From G963676655 sp963678305 (GTDB taxonomy: Bacteria; Verrucomicrobiota; Lentisphaeria; Victivallales; Victivallaceae), in the NCBI GenBank assembly GCA_963678305.2, contig CAXXVV010000010.1, positions 62,001 through 126,000 of the forward strand: 64,000 nucleotides of DNA. The letters run 5' to 3'. This document shows, in pieces, positions 42,364 through 52,667 of the stretch. The notes below the pieces were generated by a model that did no database searches, had not been told where the DNA came from, and was given only the letters and a program-made list of their open reading frames with translations. Made by a program: the position numbers and the translations under genes. The first letter of the stretch is position 1; each line of letters opens with the position of its first letter.

Positions 42364-45300
42364 ATGTTGAAGAATTACCAATGGCTTTTCCTGAGTTTGT
42401 TTGTGATAGTGTTTGCGACCGGATGTGCTTTAACGTCCGATAAGCGGGTTGCAAACAAAGATAAAATTTCCGTAACTGATGCCATATACCGCAAGGATAA
42501 AAAGAGCTGCGAATCTTTCATCATTGAAAACCGCTTCTACAAGGCAACCCTGGCTCCGGCTTCGGGTGGACGAATTGTTTCGCTGATTGACAAACAGAGC
42601 AATTTAAACCTGGTCTATGACAATGGTTATGGAGGCCTGCTGGATGATCACGGAGTAATGCTCAAAATGGCCTATCAGGTTGAATGGTTGAAAAAAGATC
42701 GCGACGAAGTGATTGTCCGGTTGACGAGCGAAGCCGATGGCAACGTTTACCGTAAAACCGTGACTTTTTCCGCTTGCAGGCCCGTAATAAAAGTCTACTA
42801 TCAGGTGGGAAACCATACACAGGAGGCATTGCGCCTTCTGTTCCGGAATGTGGTGCGCCCCGGCGGGACCAGCTTCAGCGGCGAAGAGGTTTTCTGTTAT
42901 GTCCTGCAGGACGGTATCAGGAAAAACCGCAATATTCCGCGAGTCGATTATCCGGCAGAGCAATGGATGGCGGTCGTCGATCCGGCCCAAAAATCAGCAG
43001 TGGGAATCGCGTTTGAAGGAGATGCGCTTGAACGTCTTTATACCTGGTTCGGCAGCAAGATCGCTCCGACGTTTGAATATATGATGCGAAGACTGCCCGC
43101 GGGCCACAAGACTGATTTTCACTGTTACTGGTTCTTTGGGAAAGGACTTAAAGAAGTCGATTACGCCAGTCGAGATTTAATGGTGGAACTTGACGGCAAA
43201 AATGAACAGAACCTGGTTTCCCTTGAAATGAAGTTTATACCGTTATGGAAAAAGCTGAATAATATCAGGATCAGCGGCACGGTACTCGATGAAAAACGGC
43301 AAAAGATCGGAACGCTCGAGCCGATAAAACTGAAAGATGCTGAATTGGGTAAAATTCAGAAAATCAAAATTGCCGCGAGAATCAAGCCGGGACACAAATT
43401 CGCATCCGCGGTTATTGAACTACAATCGGATGATTTAAGTTATCCGGTCCAGACCGTGGAAAAAGCTTTTCCGGCAAAAGGGAACAAAACATTGACCAGT
43501 CTGAAACGTCCGGTACGTACCTACGGGGGAAAAAATAAGCTGGAAAAAGTCGCAGGATGGCACAAAGAAGTCGCTTTTGAGGTGACACCTGATGCTCTGG
43601 CCGAAAAGCGCGGCTATATGGTCTTTGAAGAATTCGGTCCGACTGCGGGAAAACCGGTCAAGTCAGTAAACCTGAATGTCGGATTCCGGGAATATGACAG
43701 TTTTCCGCTGCATTTCAAGTCTCTGGGCTGGACCGGGAATGTTGCGATAAAAATCGATGCTCCGGCGGGAATTAAAGTTGAGAGTTTCAATACGGTGAAA
43801 ATGCCGCAAAAACTTTGGGGCAAAATTCACTACGGCCTGAAAATGCTGCCGGCAACCAACTTTCAAGTCACGAAAAACGAAGATAAGATTATCTATTTCA
43901 GAGTGCAGGCGGATGAAAAAGCAAAATCAGGTTCTCACAATATTAAAATAAACTTTATCCCGAAAAACTCTCAGTCAATTAGCGCGAATGTCAAACTTGA
44001 CATCTATCCGGTCCTGTTTCCGCCGCAGCCCAAAATGGTTTTCGATGTAAATAATGTAGTCAATTATTTATGTTCGCAACAGCTTGGACGCGGAAAATAT
44101 GCATGGGCTCCGGTCAAGGCCGCAAACTATATGGCCGATATGCAGCAACATGGCGTGCGCGGCCAGACCTTGTCCGGAATAAATTCTCCGGAAGCAACGT
44201 ATTTTTACAACAAAGTCAAAATTATTGGCTCCGACTTGTCTCTAACCGAGGCAATCAAGCAGCATCCGGAAGAATTCCGCAACCGCCTGGACCTGCCGCG
44301 ACTCGACTTTTCCTATTGGGATTTCCTGACAGATAAATTGCTGGAATACGGCCAACGCAATGTGCGCTGGCCGGCCGGCGGCTGCGGTTCGCGTTTTTAT
44401 CAGAAACACAGTAAGCTGACAAAAATGATTTACGGAACAATATACCCGGACAATGATCGCCGTCAGAACATTATTCGCGACTGGTACAATCGTGAATTGA
44501 TTCGCTATCTGAAAGATCGCGGCATCACCCGCACTCTGGTTACTATCGATGATGAAATTCCCGCAGAAAAACTCGCCTGGTGGGTGCAGCATGCCAACAG
44601 CATGCTGGGCTGCGGCGCTGAACCCGGCGTCACTCAGAGTGCGCATACGCTGGCGGATGACACGCTGGTCAACATAGTGGCTCCTTTTATGAAATTCTGG
44701 ATCATCGGAACGCTGCATAAACCAACGTTTGAGCTTCGCCGCAAACAAGGAATAATCAAGCCGGAACACTTTCAATCAACTTATCATTCATCTGCGAACC
44801 ACTGGCGCAAATACGCTCAGACTCGCAGTCAATGCGGCCTCAACCCGGCTTTTTTTGAACTGGATTCATGCTGGATACAGGTCTATTACCGCTGGCGGCA
44901 GAGCGAAGCGATCATCTATCCGGGAAAAGAGCGTCCGCATGACAGCGCGGCATGGGAGGGTGCTCGAGACGGACTTGACGACGGCAACTATTACCTGCTG
45001 GCGTTGTCAATGATCAGAGCGCTGCCGGCCAAAGAACGTGCGGCCGGAATGCGGCGGCTGGAAAAAATAGTCGGCGAAAGCGACGCGGCTTTGATCAAAT
45101 TCACCGAACGCTTGACCGGAGTGGGCCATGTGACTTCAATGGGGCGCTATCATGGCCGAATATTCAAACCCTGGTACAATGCCGCAACCCTGAATTGCGC
45201 AAAACTGCAATTGCTTAACCTGATAAATGAACTCATCCAGAAGGTTCCGGTTCAAAAGGCCGCTGCCGACTTCGGGACACATCCTTTAATTCGTGAAGGC

Positions 45301-45753
45301 AGATGCGTCTATGCGTTGCCGGACGGAATGCCGGGGGCTGCAAACGCGATCCAATTTCTCCGGAAAGCGGCAGCTCCGTTGCAATTCATTCCGCCAGCAA
45401 AAGTCCGGATCAAGGCTGGAAACAAGCAGGCGGTATTCTTTTTCGGTACGGTCACGGAATTAAGGAAGCTGCTTCCGCACCGGGCCGGGGAAAAAGGTCT
45501 GGCCGACCTCAATATGAATTATCCGGCCCGCGGACAGTATGTAATTCGTTTTGTCCGCCCGGACCGGGATAAAGGCAACAACCGTATTTACAAAGGAAAA
45601 TATTTGAATCCGCCATACCCAGTAAGTTTGTATGTTATCTGTGCGGATAAGGCGGGAGCGGAAAAAGCCCTCGACCTGTTGCCGAGGGTCATATCTCAAC
45701 CCGATTTTTTATACAGTCACTGGCTGAAAGATCATATAGCTCGTAAATTTTAA
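42364..45753 (+). CDS. Large lipoprotein, GH-like (DUF4091-type)
   Basis: 1129 residues. Lipoprotein signal peptide with ATGC lipobox (Cys 21), so it is probably anchored to a membrane. A beta-sandwich N-terminal part (about 40-330, FYKATLAPASGGRIVSLID start) is followed by a second beta domain and a barrel with DUF4091 features (about 570-970; TIDDEIPAEKLAWW, near 725, and SCWIQVYYRW near 840). The acidic DDE near 725 suits catalytic residues in such GH123-like enzymes, but family assignment is by resemblance. Weak ribosome-binding site. Second gene of the LacI operon. Confidence 0.7.
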   Translation: MLKNYQWLFLSLFVIVFATGCALTSDKRVANKDKISVTDAIYRKDKKSCESFIIENRFYKATLAPASGGRIVSLIDKQSNLNLVYDNGYGGLLDDHGVMLKMAYQVEWLKKDRDEVIVRLTSEADGNVYRKTVTFSACRPVIKVYYQVGNHTQEALRLLFRNVVRPGGTSFSGEEVFCYVLQDGIRKNRNIPRVDYPAEQWMAVVDPAQKSAVGIAFEGDALERLYTWFGSKIAPTFEYMMRRLPAGHKTDFHCYWFFGKGLKEVDYASRDLMVELDGKNEQNLVSLEMKFIPLWKKLNNIRISGTVLDEKRQKIGTLEPIKLKDAELGKIQKIKIAARIKPGHKFASAVIELQSDDLSYPVQTVEKAFPAKGNKTLTSLKRPVRTYGGKNKLEKVAGWHKEVAFEVTPDALAEKRGYMVFEEFGPTAGKPVKSVNLNVGFREYDSFPLHFKSLGWTGNVAIKIDAPAGIKVESFNTVKMPQKLWGKIHYGLKMLPATNFQVTKNEDKIIYFRVQADEKAKSGSHNIKINFIPKNSQSISANVKLDIYPVLFPPQPKMVFDVNNVVNYLCSQQLGRGKYAWAPVKAANYMADMQQHGVRGQTLSGINSPEATYFYNKVKIIGSDLSLTEAIKQHPEEFRNRLDLPRLDFSYWDFLTDKLLEYGQRNVRWPAGGCGSRFYQKHSKLTKMIYGTIYPDNDRRQNIIRDWYNRELIRYLKDRGITRTLVTIDDEIPAEKLAWWVQHANSMLGCGAEPGVTQSAHTLADDTLVNIVAPFMKFWIIGTLHKPTFELRRKQGIIKPEHFQSTYHSSANHWRKYAQTRSQCGLNPAFFELDSCWIQVYYRWRQSEAIIYPGKERPHDSAAWEGARDGLDDGNYYLLALSMIRALPAKERAAGMRRLEKIVGESDAALIKFTERLTGVGHVTSMGRYHGRIFKPWYNAATLNCAKLQLLNLINELIQKVPVQKAAADFGTHPLIREGRCVYALPDGMPGAANAIQFLRKAAAPLQFIPPAKVRIKAGNKQAVFFFGTVTELRKLLPHRAGEKGLADLNMNYPARGQYVIRFVRPDRDKGNNRIYKGKYLNPPYPVSLYVICADKAGAEKALDLLPRVISQPDFLYSHWLKDHIARKF

Positions 45754-45777
45754 TTGTCTAAAGAAAGGACTTGAGCA

Positions 45778-46503
45778 ATGAAATGTCAGAAGAGTTTCAC
45801 ACTGATCGAACTGCTGGTTGTGATCGCGATCATCGCCATTCTCGCCAGCATGCTGCTCCCCGCCCTGAACCAGGCCCGGGAAAAAGCAAAATCCATCAAA
45901 TGCACCAGCAACCTCAAACAGATGGGAAACGCCCACTCCATGTATCAGAGTGATTATGATGATTACCTGGCAGTACCCTACAGTACACAGGTGCCTTACT
46001 GGTTCACCCGGCTGCACCCTTACCATAATAACGCGGAACTGTATTTCTGCACCTCCGACAAATGGCCGTCCTACGTGATGAGCAGCGTCGGTTCCAGTGG
46101 CGACTATCCGAGCCGTATCCCTGGCGGCTTGAAAAAAGGATTATCGTATATTACCAACAGTGAACTGCTTTATTACAATAAAACCGGCAAAAAAATAAAA
46201 TCATTCACCCAATCGTCGAAGACCATGTATTTATCCGACGGCGGCGGGCATTATCGCGGGCTGGGTTATGCCAGTGCGGTCAATACACTGAACATCCTGA
46301 TCTTGCGCGGCGATACCGCTGCCGGAAAATATGAAGCGCGCCACCAGGCGTCAATCAACTCATTGCTGCTGGACGGGCACGCGGAAAATTACCGGGCATT
46401 GGCTTTTCCGGTCGATTCAGCCGACTTCACCCTGCCGGTGACCGGCAATATCAGAGTGAATACTTTCTGGCGCGGTCATCCAAACGGGGTTGGCGCTTTC
46501 TAA
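45778..46503 (+). CDS. Type II-like pseudopilin with H-X9-DG domain
   Basis: 241 residues. FTLIELLVVIAIIAILA from about residue 7 is followed by LPALNQAREKA and a CTSNLKQMG segment; the C-terminal part has HQASINSLLLDG, again an exact H-X9-DG motif. The residue before the Phe is Ser rather than Gly, although Ser is sometimes accepted. AAAGGA lies 9 bases before the ATG. It is only 24 bases after the GH-like lipoprotein, the same enzyme-then-pilin order as at 28.0-32.5 kb. Confidence 0.88.
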   Translation: MKCQKSFTLIELLVVIAIIAILASMLLPALNQAREKAKSIKCTSNLKQMGNAHSMYQSDYDDYLAVPYSTQVPYWFTRLHPYHNNAELYFCTSDKWPSYVMSSVGSSGDYPSRIPGGLKKGLSYITNSELLYYNKTGKKIKSFTQSSKTMYLSDGGGHYRGLGYASAVNTLNILILRGDTAAGKYEARHQASINSLLLDGHAENYRALAFPVDSADFTLPVTGNIRVNTFWRGHPNGVGAF

Positions 46504-46580
46504 GCATTGTTGCATTTAATAAATCGCGGTCTTCAAGCTTTAATCAAAGTATTTGAAGCAAAACCGTATAATTGAGAATT

Positions 46581-48824
46581 ATGAAAATATTCAGCATTTA
46601 CGCTGCTTTAATCTGTACTGTCGTCAATCTTATGGGAACTGAAATCAACCTTGGAAGTAAAGTCCGGGTCAACTTTGCCGATAAAGAAATTGCCGACAAG
46701 TTTACAGTTGCTGAAGCGGCTCGTCATTTTCACGCCGTTACCGGTCATGATCCGGTAATTTCCATCGGGGAAAAAACATCGTCCCCCGCCCTGGAATTGC
46801 GTCTTGACAAAACGCTTGGACCGGATGCTTTCGCGTCGGAGGTTTCCGGCGATAAAATCATTCTCCGGGGAGGAAATAATCGCGGGGTATATTATGCGTT
46901 GATCGACTTTCTTGAAATGATCGGGTGCCGCTGGTTCGCCCCTGGTGAAAATAACGCGGTGATTCCACGTTTGAAAACGATCATGGCGGATCGCAACTGG
47001 CGTTCGGCCGGAACACCTTCATTTCGCTGGCGCGGGTTCCATATCTGCGGGACGGGGATGACTCGTGACGGCAGACAATATCCGCATTTTGATTATGATA
47101 CGGCCTTATGGATGGTACGCAATAAGATGAATTTCAAACCGATCCACAATCAGCAGTACGATGAAGTCAACCCGTTACTCAATGAAGTCCTGCTTTCCCC
47201 GCTGGCTTTCGGACACAGCTATCACGACTGGTTTAAACATCAGGATTTTGCCGCGCATCCGGAATATTTTGCCTTAATTAACGGAAAACGCAATCGTGAC
47301 GGTCAGCTCTGCGTATCAAACATGGCAATGCGCCGGAAACTGGTCGAACGGATTGTCGATTTTGCCCGGCGGCATCCCGGACTGCCGGTTATCAGCCTGG
47401 CCCCGAATGATGGTTACCGCTGGTGTGAATGCGCTTCATGTGTCGCTCTGGATTCATCAGAAGACCGTCAAGCGAAAGAACTTAATAATCGCAATCATTC
47501 ATTTGCCGCGCATATTGCGGCGGAAGTAAGAAAAAAACGACCTGAAACGGTAATCAGCACCATTTCCTACTGCAATTATCAGAAAGCGGGAAAACAGGCG
47601 CCGTATGAAAAAAATCTGGCCGTTTCGATTTGTGTGACGCGTGCTCAGAATCGCCCTCTGAACGATCCGCAAAGTCCATCCAATAAAACTTTTCACCAAC
47701 GGGTAAAGAATTGGCGGGAGAAAGCCGGAAATGTTATTTGGAGCGAATACATTCTAAGCTACGGCGGAACCTTCCCGCGTCCTTATGCAAAACAAATGCG
47801 GCAAACTCTTCAGGAACTGCGGAAACTGGGCGTAACCGGCTTTAAATCTGAAGTCGTTCCGGGACGCTACGATCGCTGGCAAAGCGCGATTTTCTATATG
47901 TATTTTGTTACCCGAGCGCTTTACGACGTCAATTTGAATACTGATAAACTGCTCAAAGATTTCTGTGATAAGTTTTACGGACCGGCGGCTCCTTTTGCTT
48001 ATCAGTATTATTTAATAAATCGTAACGCGGTCGCACGGTATTCCGGGGATTTCTTTGATATCAGGGCTGAAATCCTGCCTGACCTGTATTCCGCAAAGGA
48101 TATTACCGCAATGAGTACGGCTGTCGGTCAGGCTGAAAAAGCCGTTGCGAATGAACCGGAGAAAAAAGCCCGTATCGGATTACTGCGCCGGCAACTGGAG
48201 GAAATCATCAATGGACGCCAGGCGGGAATCGATGCCGGACAGGAGTCCGGACCGGTCGAGGTTACTAAACTAAAAGAACGGCCGGAATGGAGCTTTTTTA
48301 CAAACCGGAAGTCGATCCCGATTCGCAACCGTTCAAATTTTCTGCAATTCAATCCGGCCAGCGGATTCGCATTGGCATGGACCGATAAGGACTTGTGGCT
48401 GTATGTACGTTGCGGCGAACCTTCTCCGGAGATATTATTGCAACAGCGCGATCAAGCTGAGAAAGGTCCTTTCGCCTCTTCAAATATTGATTGTTTTATT
48501 TCGCCCCGGCCTGAAAGCGGCGAATATTATCAGCTGGCGGTTAATTTTGCCGGGAGTTTTTATGATGCGAAATGCAAAGGACGCTCCTGGGACAGCAATT
48601 TTGACCTGAAGCCGGATATCCGGATTCGAATGCGTGATTTCGGATGGGAAATTATTGTCGGCATTCCGTTTGAACGCCTTGGCAGCCTACCCCGGACGGG
48701 AACGCAATGGCGGGCCGCCATCAACCGGGGTCGTAAATGTGACGGACCTAAACAACTTGGAGGCTGGCCAAACGGAGGATCATGGCATAAAATAAAAACT
48801 ATGGGTGTTTTAAAGTTTAAATAA
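46581..48824 (+). CDS. Secreted DUF4838-type protein with CBM9-like end
   Basis: About 747 residues from the ATG at 46581; the longer frame begins with TTG at 46572. A signal peptide (about 1-20) precedes a GH20/GH67 N-terminal-like domain (about 25-130), the DUF4838 barrel (about 140-560) and a CBM9-like end (about 600-740; IDCFISPRPESGEYYQL). A conserved CECASC appears about residue 282, with APNDGYRW just before, as in the two paralogues at 54985 and 56920. Those lack the CBM9-like end. Likely extracellular carbohydrate-active or binding role; the reaction is not known for the family. Confidence 0.75.
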   Translation: MKIFSIYAALICTVVNLMGTEINLGSKVRVNFADKEIADKFTVAEAARHFHAVTGHDPVISIGEKTSSPALELRLDKTLGPDAFASEVSGDKIILRGGNNRGVYYALIDFLEMIGCRWFAPGENNAVIPRLKTIMADRNWRSAGTPSFRWRGFHICGTGMTRDGRQYPHFDYDTALWMVRNKMNFKPIHNQQYDEVNPLLNEVLLSPLAFGHSYHDWFKHQDFAAHPEYFALINGKRNRDGQLCVSNMAMRRKLVERIVDFARRHPGLPVISLAPNDGYRWCECASCVALDSSEDRQAKELNNRNHSFAAHIAAEVRKKRPETVISTISYCNYQKAGKQAPYEKNLAVSICVTRAQNRPLNDPQSPSNKTFHQRVKNWREKAGNVIWSEYILSYGGTFPRPYAKQMRQTLQELRKLGVTGFKSEVVPGRYDRWQSAIFYMYFVTRALYDVNLNTDKLLKDFCDKFYGPAAPFAYQYYLINRNAVARYSGDFFDIRAEILPDLYSAKDITAMSTAVGQAEKAVANEPEKKARIGLLRRQLEEIINGRQAGIDAGQESGPVEVTKLKERPEWSFFTNRKSIPIRNRSNFLQFNPASGFALAWTDKDLWLYVRCGEPSPEILLQQRDQAEKGPFASSNIDCFISPRPESGEYYQLAVNFAGSFYDAKCKGRSWDSNFDLKPDIRIRMRDFGWEIIVGIPFERLGSLPRTGTQWRAAINRGRKCDGPKQLGGWPNGGSWHKIKTMGVLKFK

Positions 48825-48833
48825 GGAATAATT

Positions 48834-49778
48834 ATGAACAGTACACAACCCTGGAGCTTCATTTATGCGGCGGATATCCAACCGGGTTCTCCACGATCAT
48901 TTCGCTACAAGCCGGCATGGTTTGAAAACTGGCTCGTCGCGAAAAAACAGATTATCGCCGCCAAACCGGAATTCTGGTTGATCGGCGGAGACATTACCCG
49001 GGACGGATTACTGCATGACGAAGAATTCCTTGAGATGAAAAAAGAGTTTGACGGAATGGATATTCCTTATCACACCATTCCCGGCAATATGGATGTCGGC
49101 AATAAACATTCCACCCGGCAGGGGTTTTATGACAACCGGGATGATATGGCCCTGAATATGAAAAGCGCGGATATGGAACGCTATGAAAAATTTTTCGGCC
49201 CGGCATATTGGACCTTTGACCATAAAAATGTCAGGATAACCGGTTTCTGCGATATGCTGGCCGGCTCCGGGCTGCCGCGAGAAGCGGAACTCTGGAAATT
49301 CCTTGAAGATTTGAGCAAACTTCCGCCGGTCGATCATCACCTGGTCCTGATGCATTACGCAATGTTTATTGACCGGATCGACGAGGATACTTTTGATATA
49401 ACTCGTAAAGACGAATATCATGAATGGTATTTCGGGCTTGACAAACCGGTCAGAATGCGCTTGCTGGACATCTTCAACGCGGCGGGAGTAACCCGGGTGG
49501 TTACCGGTCACATTCATTGCCGCAAAGATCATTTTGCCGAGGGCATAAACTTTGACCTTGCACCGGCTGTGACTTTCGGGCAGTGGCCGGACGAATGGCC
49601 CGACGGTGATATGACGCTGGGCTTTTTCCGTTATGATGTCGATGGTGCGAAGATCACAAAAACATTCGTGCCACTGGAAACCGTTTCCCGGAGAACGGAC
49701 GGATATGGACCGGGAGGTCATCCAAAACCTGAGACGCGGGATTACTCCATCGCCTGGCAGCAGCCGGCTTTTAAATAA
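48834..49778 (+). CDS. Metallophosphoesterase with altered motifs
   Basis: 314 residues. Order of motifs: YAADIQPGS, GGDITRDG, PGNMDVGN, MHYAM and TGHIHC. They match the calcineurin-like fold, but the first DxH is D-I-Q and GNHD is GNMD; a GNMD/GNCD variant is also known in active YfcE-type phosphodiesterases, so loss of activity is not shown. No signal peptide. AAGGAA before the ATG. It lies between the DUF4838 and DUF4091-like genes, so it may remove phosphate from sugar derivatives released by those enzymes; this is inference. Confidence 0.8.
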   Translation: MNSTQPWSFIYAADIQPGSPRSFRYKPAWFENWLVAKKQIIAAKPEFWLIGGDITRDGLLHDEEFLEMKKEFDGMDIPYHTIPGNMDVGNKHSTRQGFYDNRDDMALNMKSADMERYEKFFGPAYWTFDHKNVRITGFCDMLAGSGLPREAELWKFLEDLSKLPPVDHHLVLMHYAMFIDRIDEDTFDITRKDEYHEWYFGLDKPVRMRLLDIFNAAGVTRVVTGHIHCRKDHFAEGINFDLAPAVTFGQWPDEWPDGDMTLGFFRYDVDGAKITKTFVPLETVSRRTDGYGPGGHPKPETRDYSIAWQQPAFK

Positions 49779-49809
49779 CCAACGATAAAATAAATTACAG
49801 GATCGAACT

Positions 49810-52665
49810 ATGAAAAAAATCATAACCTGCCCGCTAAGCATTTTCATCTGCTTATGCACAATCTTTAACCTTGATGCCGGTGGCGTTGGCATTCTGGGCC
49901 ATTCTTACGGTCGCTATGATGTCAAACTTATCATCAACCGGGTTCTGGTCGGCAAGGGCCGGACCGTGCAATATGAAAATCTCAAAACCACACTGCCGGT
50001 CGACCGTCTTAAAGAATTCAACCTGATCATCGTATGTTCTTCTGCGGCCAAAGCTCTGACGGCAGATGAGATGAAAAAATTGCAGGATTATGTGACAGAG
50101 GGAGGTCACCTTGTTTTGACCCAGGCCGCCCCGCGCGAGCTGGCCGGCGGCTGGGGTCCGTTGAAAAAAGGCGCGTTCAGATGGGCCGGCATCAATTATA
50201 TTGAATATACTCGCAAGGGATTACCGGCCAAAGTCTTGAAGCCGGACAGCAAAGTACTTGAAAACGTAAAATTGACGCCGGAGCCGCTTTGGTTCAAAAC
50301 GTCCCACGTCTGTCAGCCGGGACCGGCAATGGAAAATATAATCGGAACAAAAAAAGCATGTTTGGTCGGCCTGACGCCGGTTGGCAAAGGCTGGGTTGCC
50401 TATCTGGGACATGAACTTTTCCGTTTACGCAGCAAAAAGAATTTCCAGGAACAGAATGGCGCATACGAGCAGATAATCCGTAATCTGGTCAAAATGGCAG
50501 CTCCGACCAATGACACAGGGGTGCGGCAGAATATGCTGAAAAATTATCAGCAAGCGGGAAAAGACCTGTTGATCTGGAATCGCGAATGGCAGCGCGGCGA
50601 ACGTTTCGGACCGCGCTTTGATCCGCCCCTGCCCCAAAAAGACGAATTCATCAAAGAACTCACCGCTGATATGGCGTTAAATGAATATGAATCTCTGCAA
50701 TTGAATATAACGCCGGTCAAAGAATATAAATTGATTGACTGGCAAATCGATGGAGGTGAATTTGCCCGGAAACACGTGGAGTTCTTTGTGCAGGATCGCC
50801 CGGAGCCTATTCCGTGGAAGAAGAATCCTAAGATCGCCAAAGAGTTTCCTTACTGGCTGATGCCGCCGGAATATGTGGCCCCCAAGGGGAAAAAACAGTT
50901 TGCCTGCTCAAAGCCCGGTAATCCCCGTATCATGTGGCTGCGGGTAAATACCTTTGGCGTAAAACCGGGCGATTACAATTTTAACTTGAAATTGAACTTT
51001 GACGACAAACGCGAAGTGGATATCCCGGTAACAATCAAAGTTCATCCGGTCAAAGTGGCAAATAAACGGCTCATCGGCCTTGGCGTCGGCGGGCAGGTAT
51101 ACGGTTCAGTATGGAATCCCAAGCCCGCGCTGCGTTTTGCAAAGGACCTGAAAGACCACGGCAACGAATGGAGCTTGATCACTTCATTTATCCCCGGCAG
51201 GGTCAAACTGGCGGACACCGGGGAACTGATAACGACCTCTGTCATGCAGCGGATCGCCCCGGAAATAGTCAAGGGGAAAAACGTCATGGTGGACTTCGGT
51301 ATTTTTGATGAGTGGATGGAACAGGCCATCAGTCATAATCTGACGAAATTCAAACTCCACGCCCTGATCTACAATCTGCAGGGAGTTCTGCGCCGGGCGA
51401 AAATTCCGGAAAAAGACTGGGACGCCATAAAAATATGGTATGTTAAACAAATATTGCGCTATTTGCGGGAAAAAGGCATTCGGGTAATTGTCGCCAGCAA
51501 AGGCGATGAACTCAGTCGCAAAGAAATTTATGACACGTGGATACCCTGGGCCAAAATAATCAAAGCCGGCGGTATTGATTGCACCAGTTCATTCAGCTTC
51601 GGCAATAAAGATTACAAGGAGCTGATCCATGACATTTCCCCCTATGTAAAACTGTGGACCTTGAACCAGGGCCTCCATCAGCGTTTCATCAGCAAGGTTC
51701 GTTCCGGCGATATCAAGATTCGCGAAGACGCGATCATCGGCACCTACGGCGCCGGCGAAGGACGCGGCTCGGAGTTCCGCAAGCCGAAACGCAGCTCCCG
51801 CTATCTGGGCTGGGATTCCTGGAAATCCGGCACCGCTAACTGTATGCCTAATCCTTATTTCAAAGGCTGGATTTATTATTGCGATTACGGCGACCGCGGC
51901 GAAACCGGAGGCATCGCGGGTGAACGCTGGGTCGCTTACCTGAATAAGGACGATATCAATGTGCCGATGGCGGACTGTCCTTTCTGGGAGGGAATACGCG
52001 AAGGCATGGAAGAGGCAAATCTGGCCGCCCAGTTGTCGTGGTATCTGAACAAACTGCAAGCGGCCGGAGTCGATACGCCGGAAGTCAAACGCATCGCCGG
52101 TGAATTGGATCTGGTCTGCAGTGACAAACCGGGCAGTGTCATCAAGCGGCAGGAAACAAAGCTGCGCGGATACGATAAACTGGTTATCAAATCCGACCGG
52201 GCCGACTTTCGCAAGGCGAAAAAGAAAGTGCTGGATTTATCCGGCCGGCTCAAACCATTAATTAAAAAACATTTGAAACCAACCATTCTGTGGAATAATA
52301 TCCCGCTTATAGACAATGGCCGGATTCTCGCCTCGATCAGCGGCGACCCGGCGCTGGTCAAGCTGCTTAATGAAAAAATCAAAGAGACCGGCAATATGAC
52401 TTTACCGGTCGGAGACGACGGCAAAAAAGTCCGTATCTTAATCGGCAACGGTCAGCAGAACCCGCAATCGGCGGCAATTCTCAAAACCTGTTCCAGCGCT
52501 GACGCCAATGCTAAATACCCCGGTAAAAACAGCTACTTTATCAGGGAGCTGGAACATAACGGCATAACTTATCTGGTCGTCGCCGGTCCGGATGCCGAGG
52601 GGACCGCCAAAGGGGTTAAAATGTTCAGTCATTTCCTGATTGGACGCGGAACCTGGATGGAGTGA
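49810..52665 (+). CDS. Secreted GH-like protein with ThuA-like start and GH67-N-like end
   Basis: 951 residues. Signal peptide (about 1-22). Residues 25-220 resemble a ThuA/amidotransferase-like domain (NLIIVCSSAAKAL, YVTEGGHLVLTQ). Residues about 280-720 form a beta domain plus barrel with DUF4091-like features (KGDELSRKEIYDTW, KLWTLNQGLH, GTYGAGEGRGS). The last ~150 residues resemble the N-terminal domain of alpha-glucuronidase/GH20-like proteins (KKVRILIGNGQQNP, GITYLVVAGPDAEGT). The order is unusual because that domain normally comes first. The stop overlaps the downstream gene's Shine-Dalgarno. Confidence 0.65.
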   Translation: MKKIITCPLSIFICLCTIFNLDAGGVGILGHSYGRYDVKLIINRVLVGKGRTVQYENLKTTLPVDRLKEFNLIIVCSSAAKALTADEMKKLQDYVTEGGHLVLTQAAPRELAGGWGPLKKGAFRWAGINYIEYTRKGLPAKVLKPDSKVLENVKLTPEPLWFKTSHVCQPGPAMENIIGTKKACLVGLTPVGKGWVAYLGHELFRLRSKKNFQEQNGAYEQIIRNLVKMAAPTNDTGVRQNMLKNYQQAGKDLLIWNREWQRGERFGPRFDPPLPQKDEFIKELTADMALNEYESLQLNITPVKEYKLIDWQIDGGEFARKHVEFFVQDRPEPIPWKKNPKIAKEFPYWLMPPEYVAPKGKKQFACSKPGNPRIMWLRVNTFGVKPGDYNFNLKLNFDDKREVDIPVTIKVHPVKVANKRLIGLGVGGQVYGSVWNPKPALRFAKDLKDHGNEWSLITSFIPGRVKLADTGELITTSVMQRIAPEIVKGKNVMVDFGIFDEWMEQAISHNLTKFKLHALIYNLQGVLRRAKIPEKDWDAIKIWYVKQILRYLREKGIRVIVASKGDELSRKEIYDTWIPWAKIIKAGGIDCTSSFSFGNKDYKELIHDISPYVKLWTLNQGLHQRFISKVRSGDIKIREDAIIGTYGAGEGRGSEFRKPKRSSRYLGWDSWKSGTANCMPNPYFKGWIYYCDYGDRGETGGIAGERWVAYLNKDDINVPMADCPFWEGIREGMEEANLAAQLSWYLNKLQAAGVDTPEVKRIAGELDLVCSDKPGSVIKRQETKLRGYDKLVIKSDRADFRKAKKKVLDLSGRLKPLIKKHLKPTILWNNIPLIDNGRILASISGDPALVKLLNEKIKETGNMTLPVGDDGKKVRILIGNGQQNPQSAAILKTCSSADANAKYPGKNSYFIRELEHNGITYLVVAGPDAEGTAKGVKMFSHFLIGRGTWME

Positions 52666-52667
52666 TT

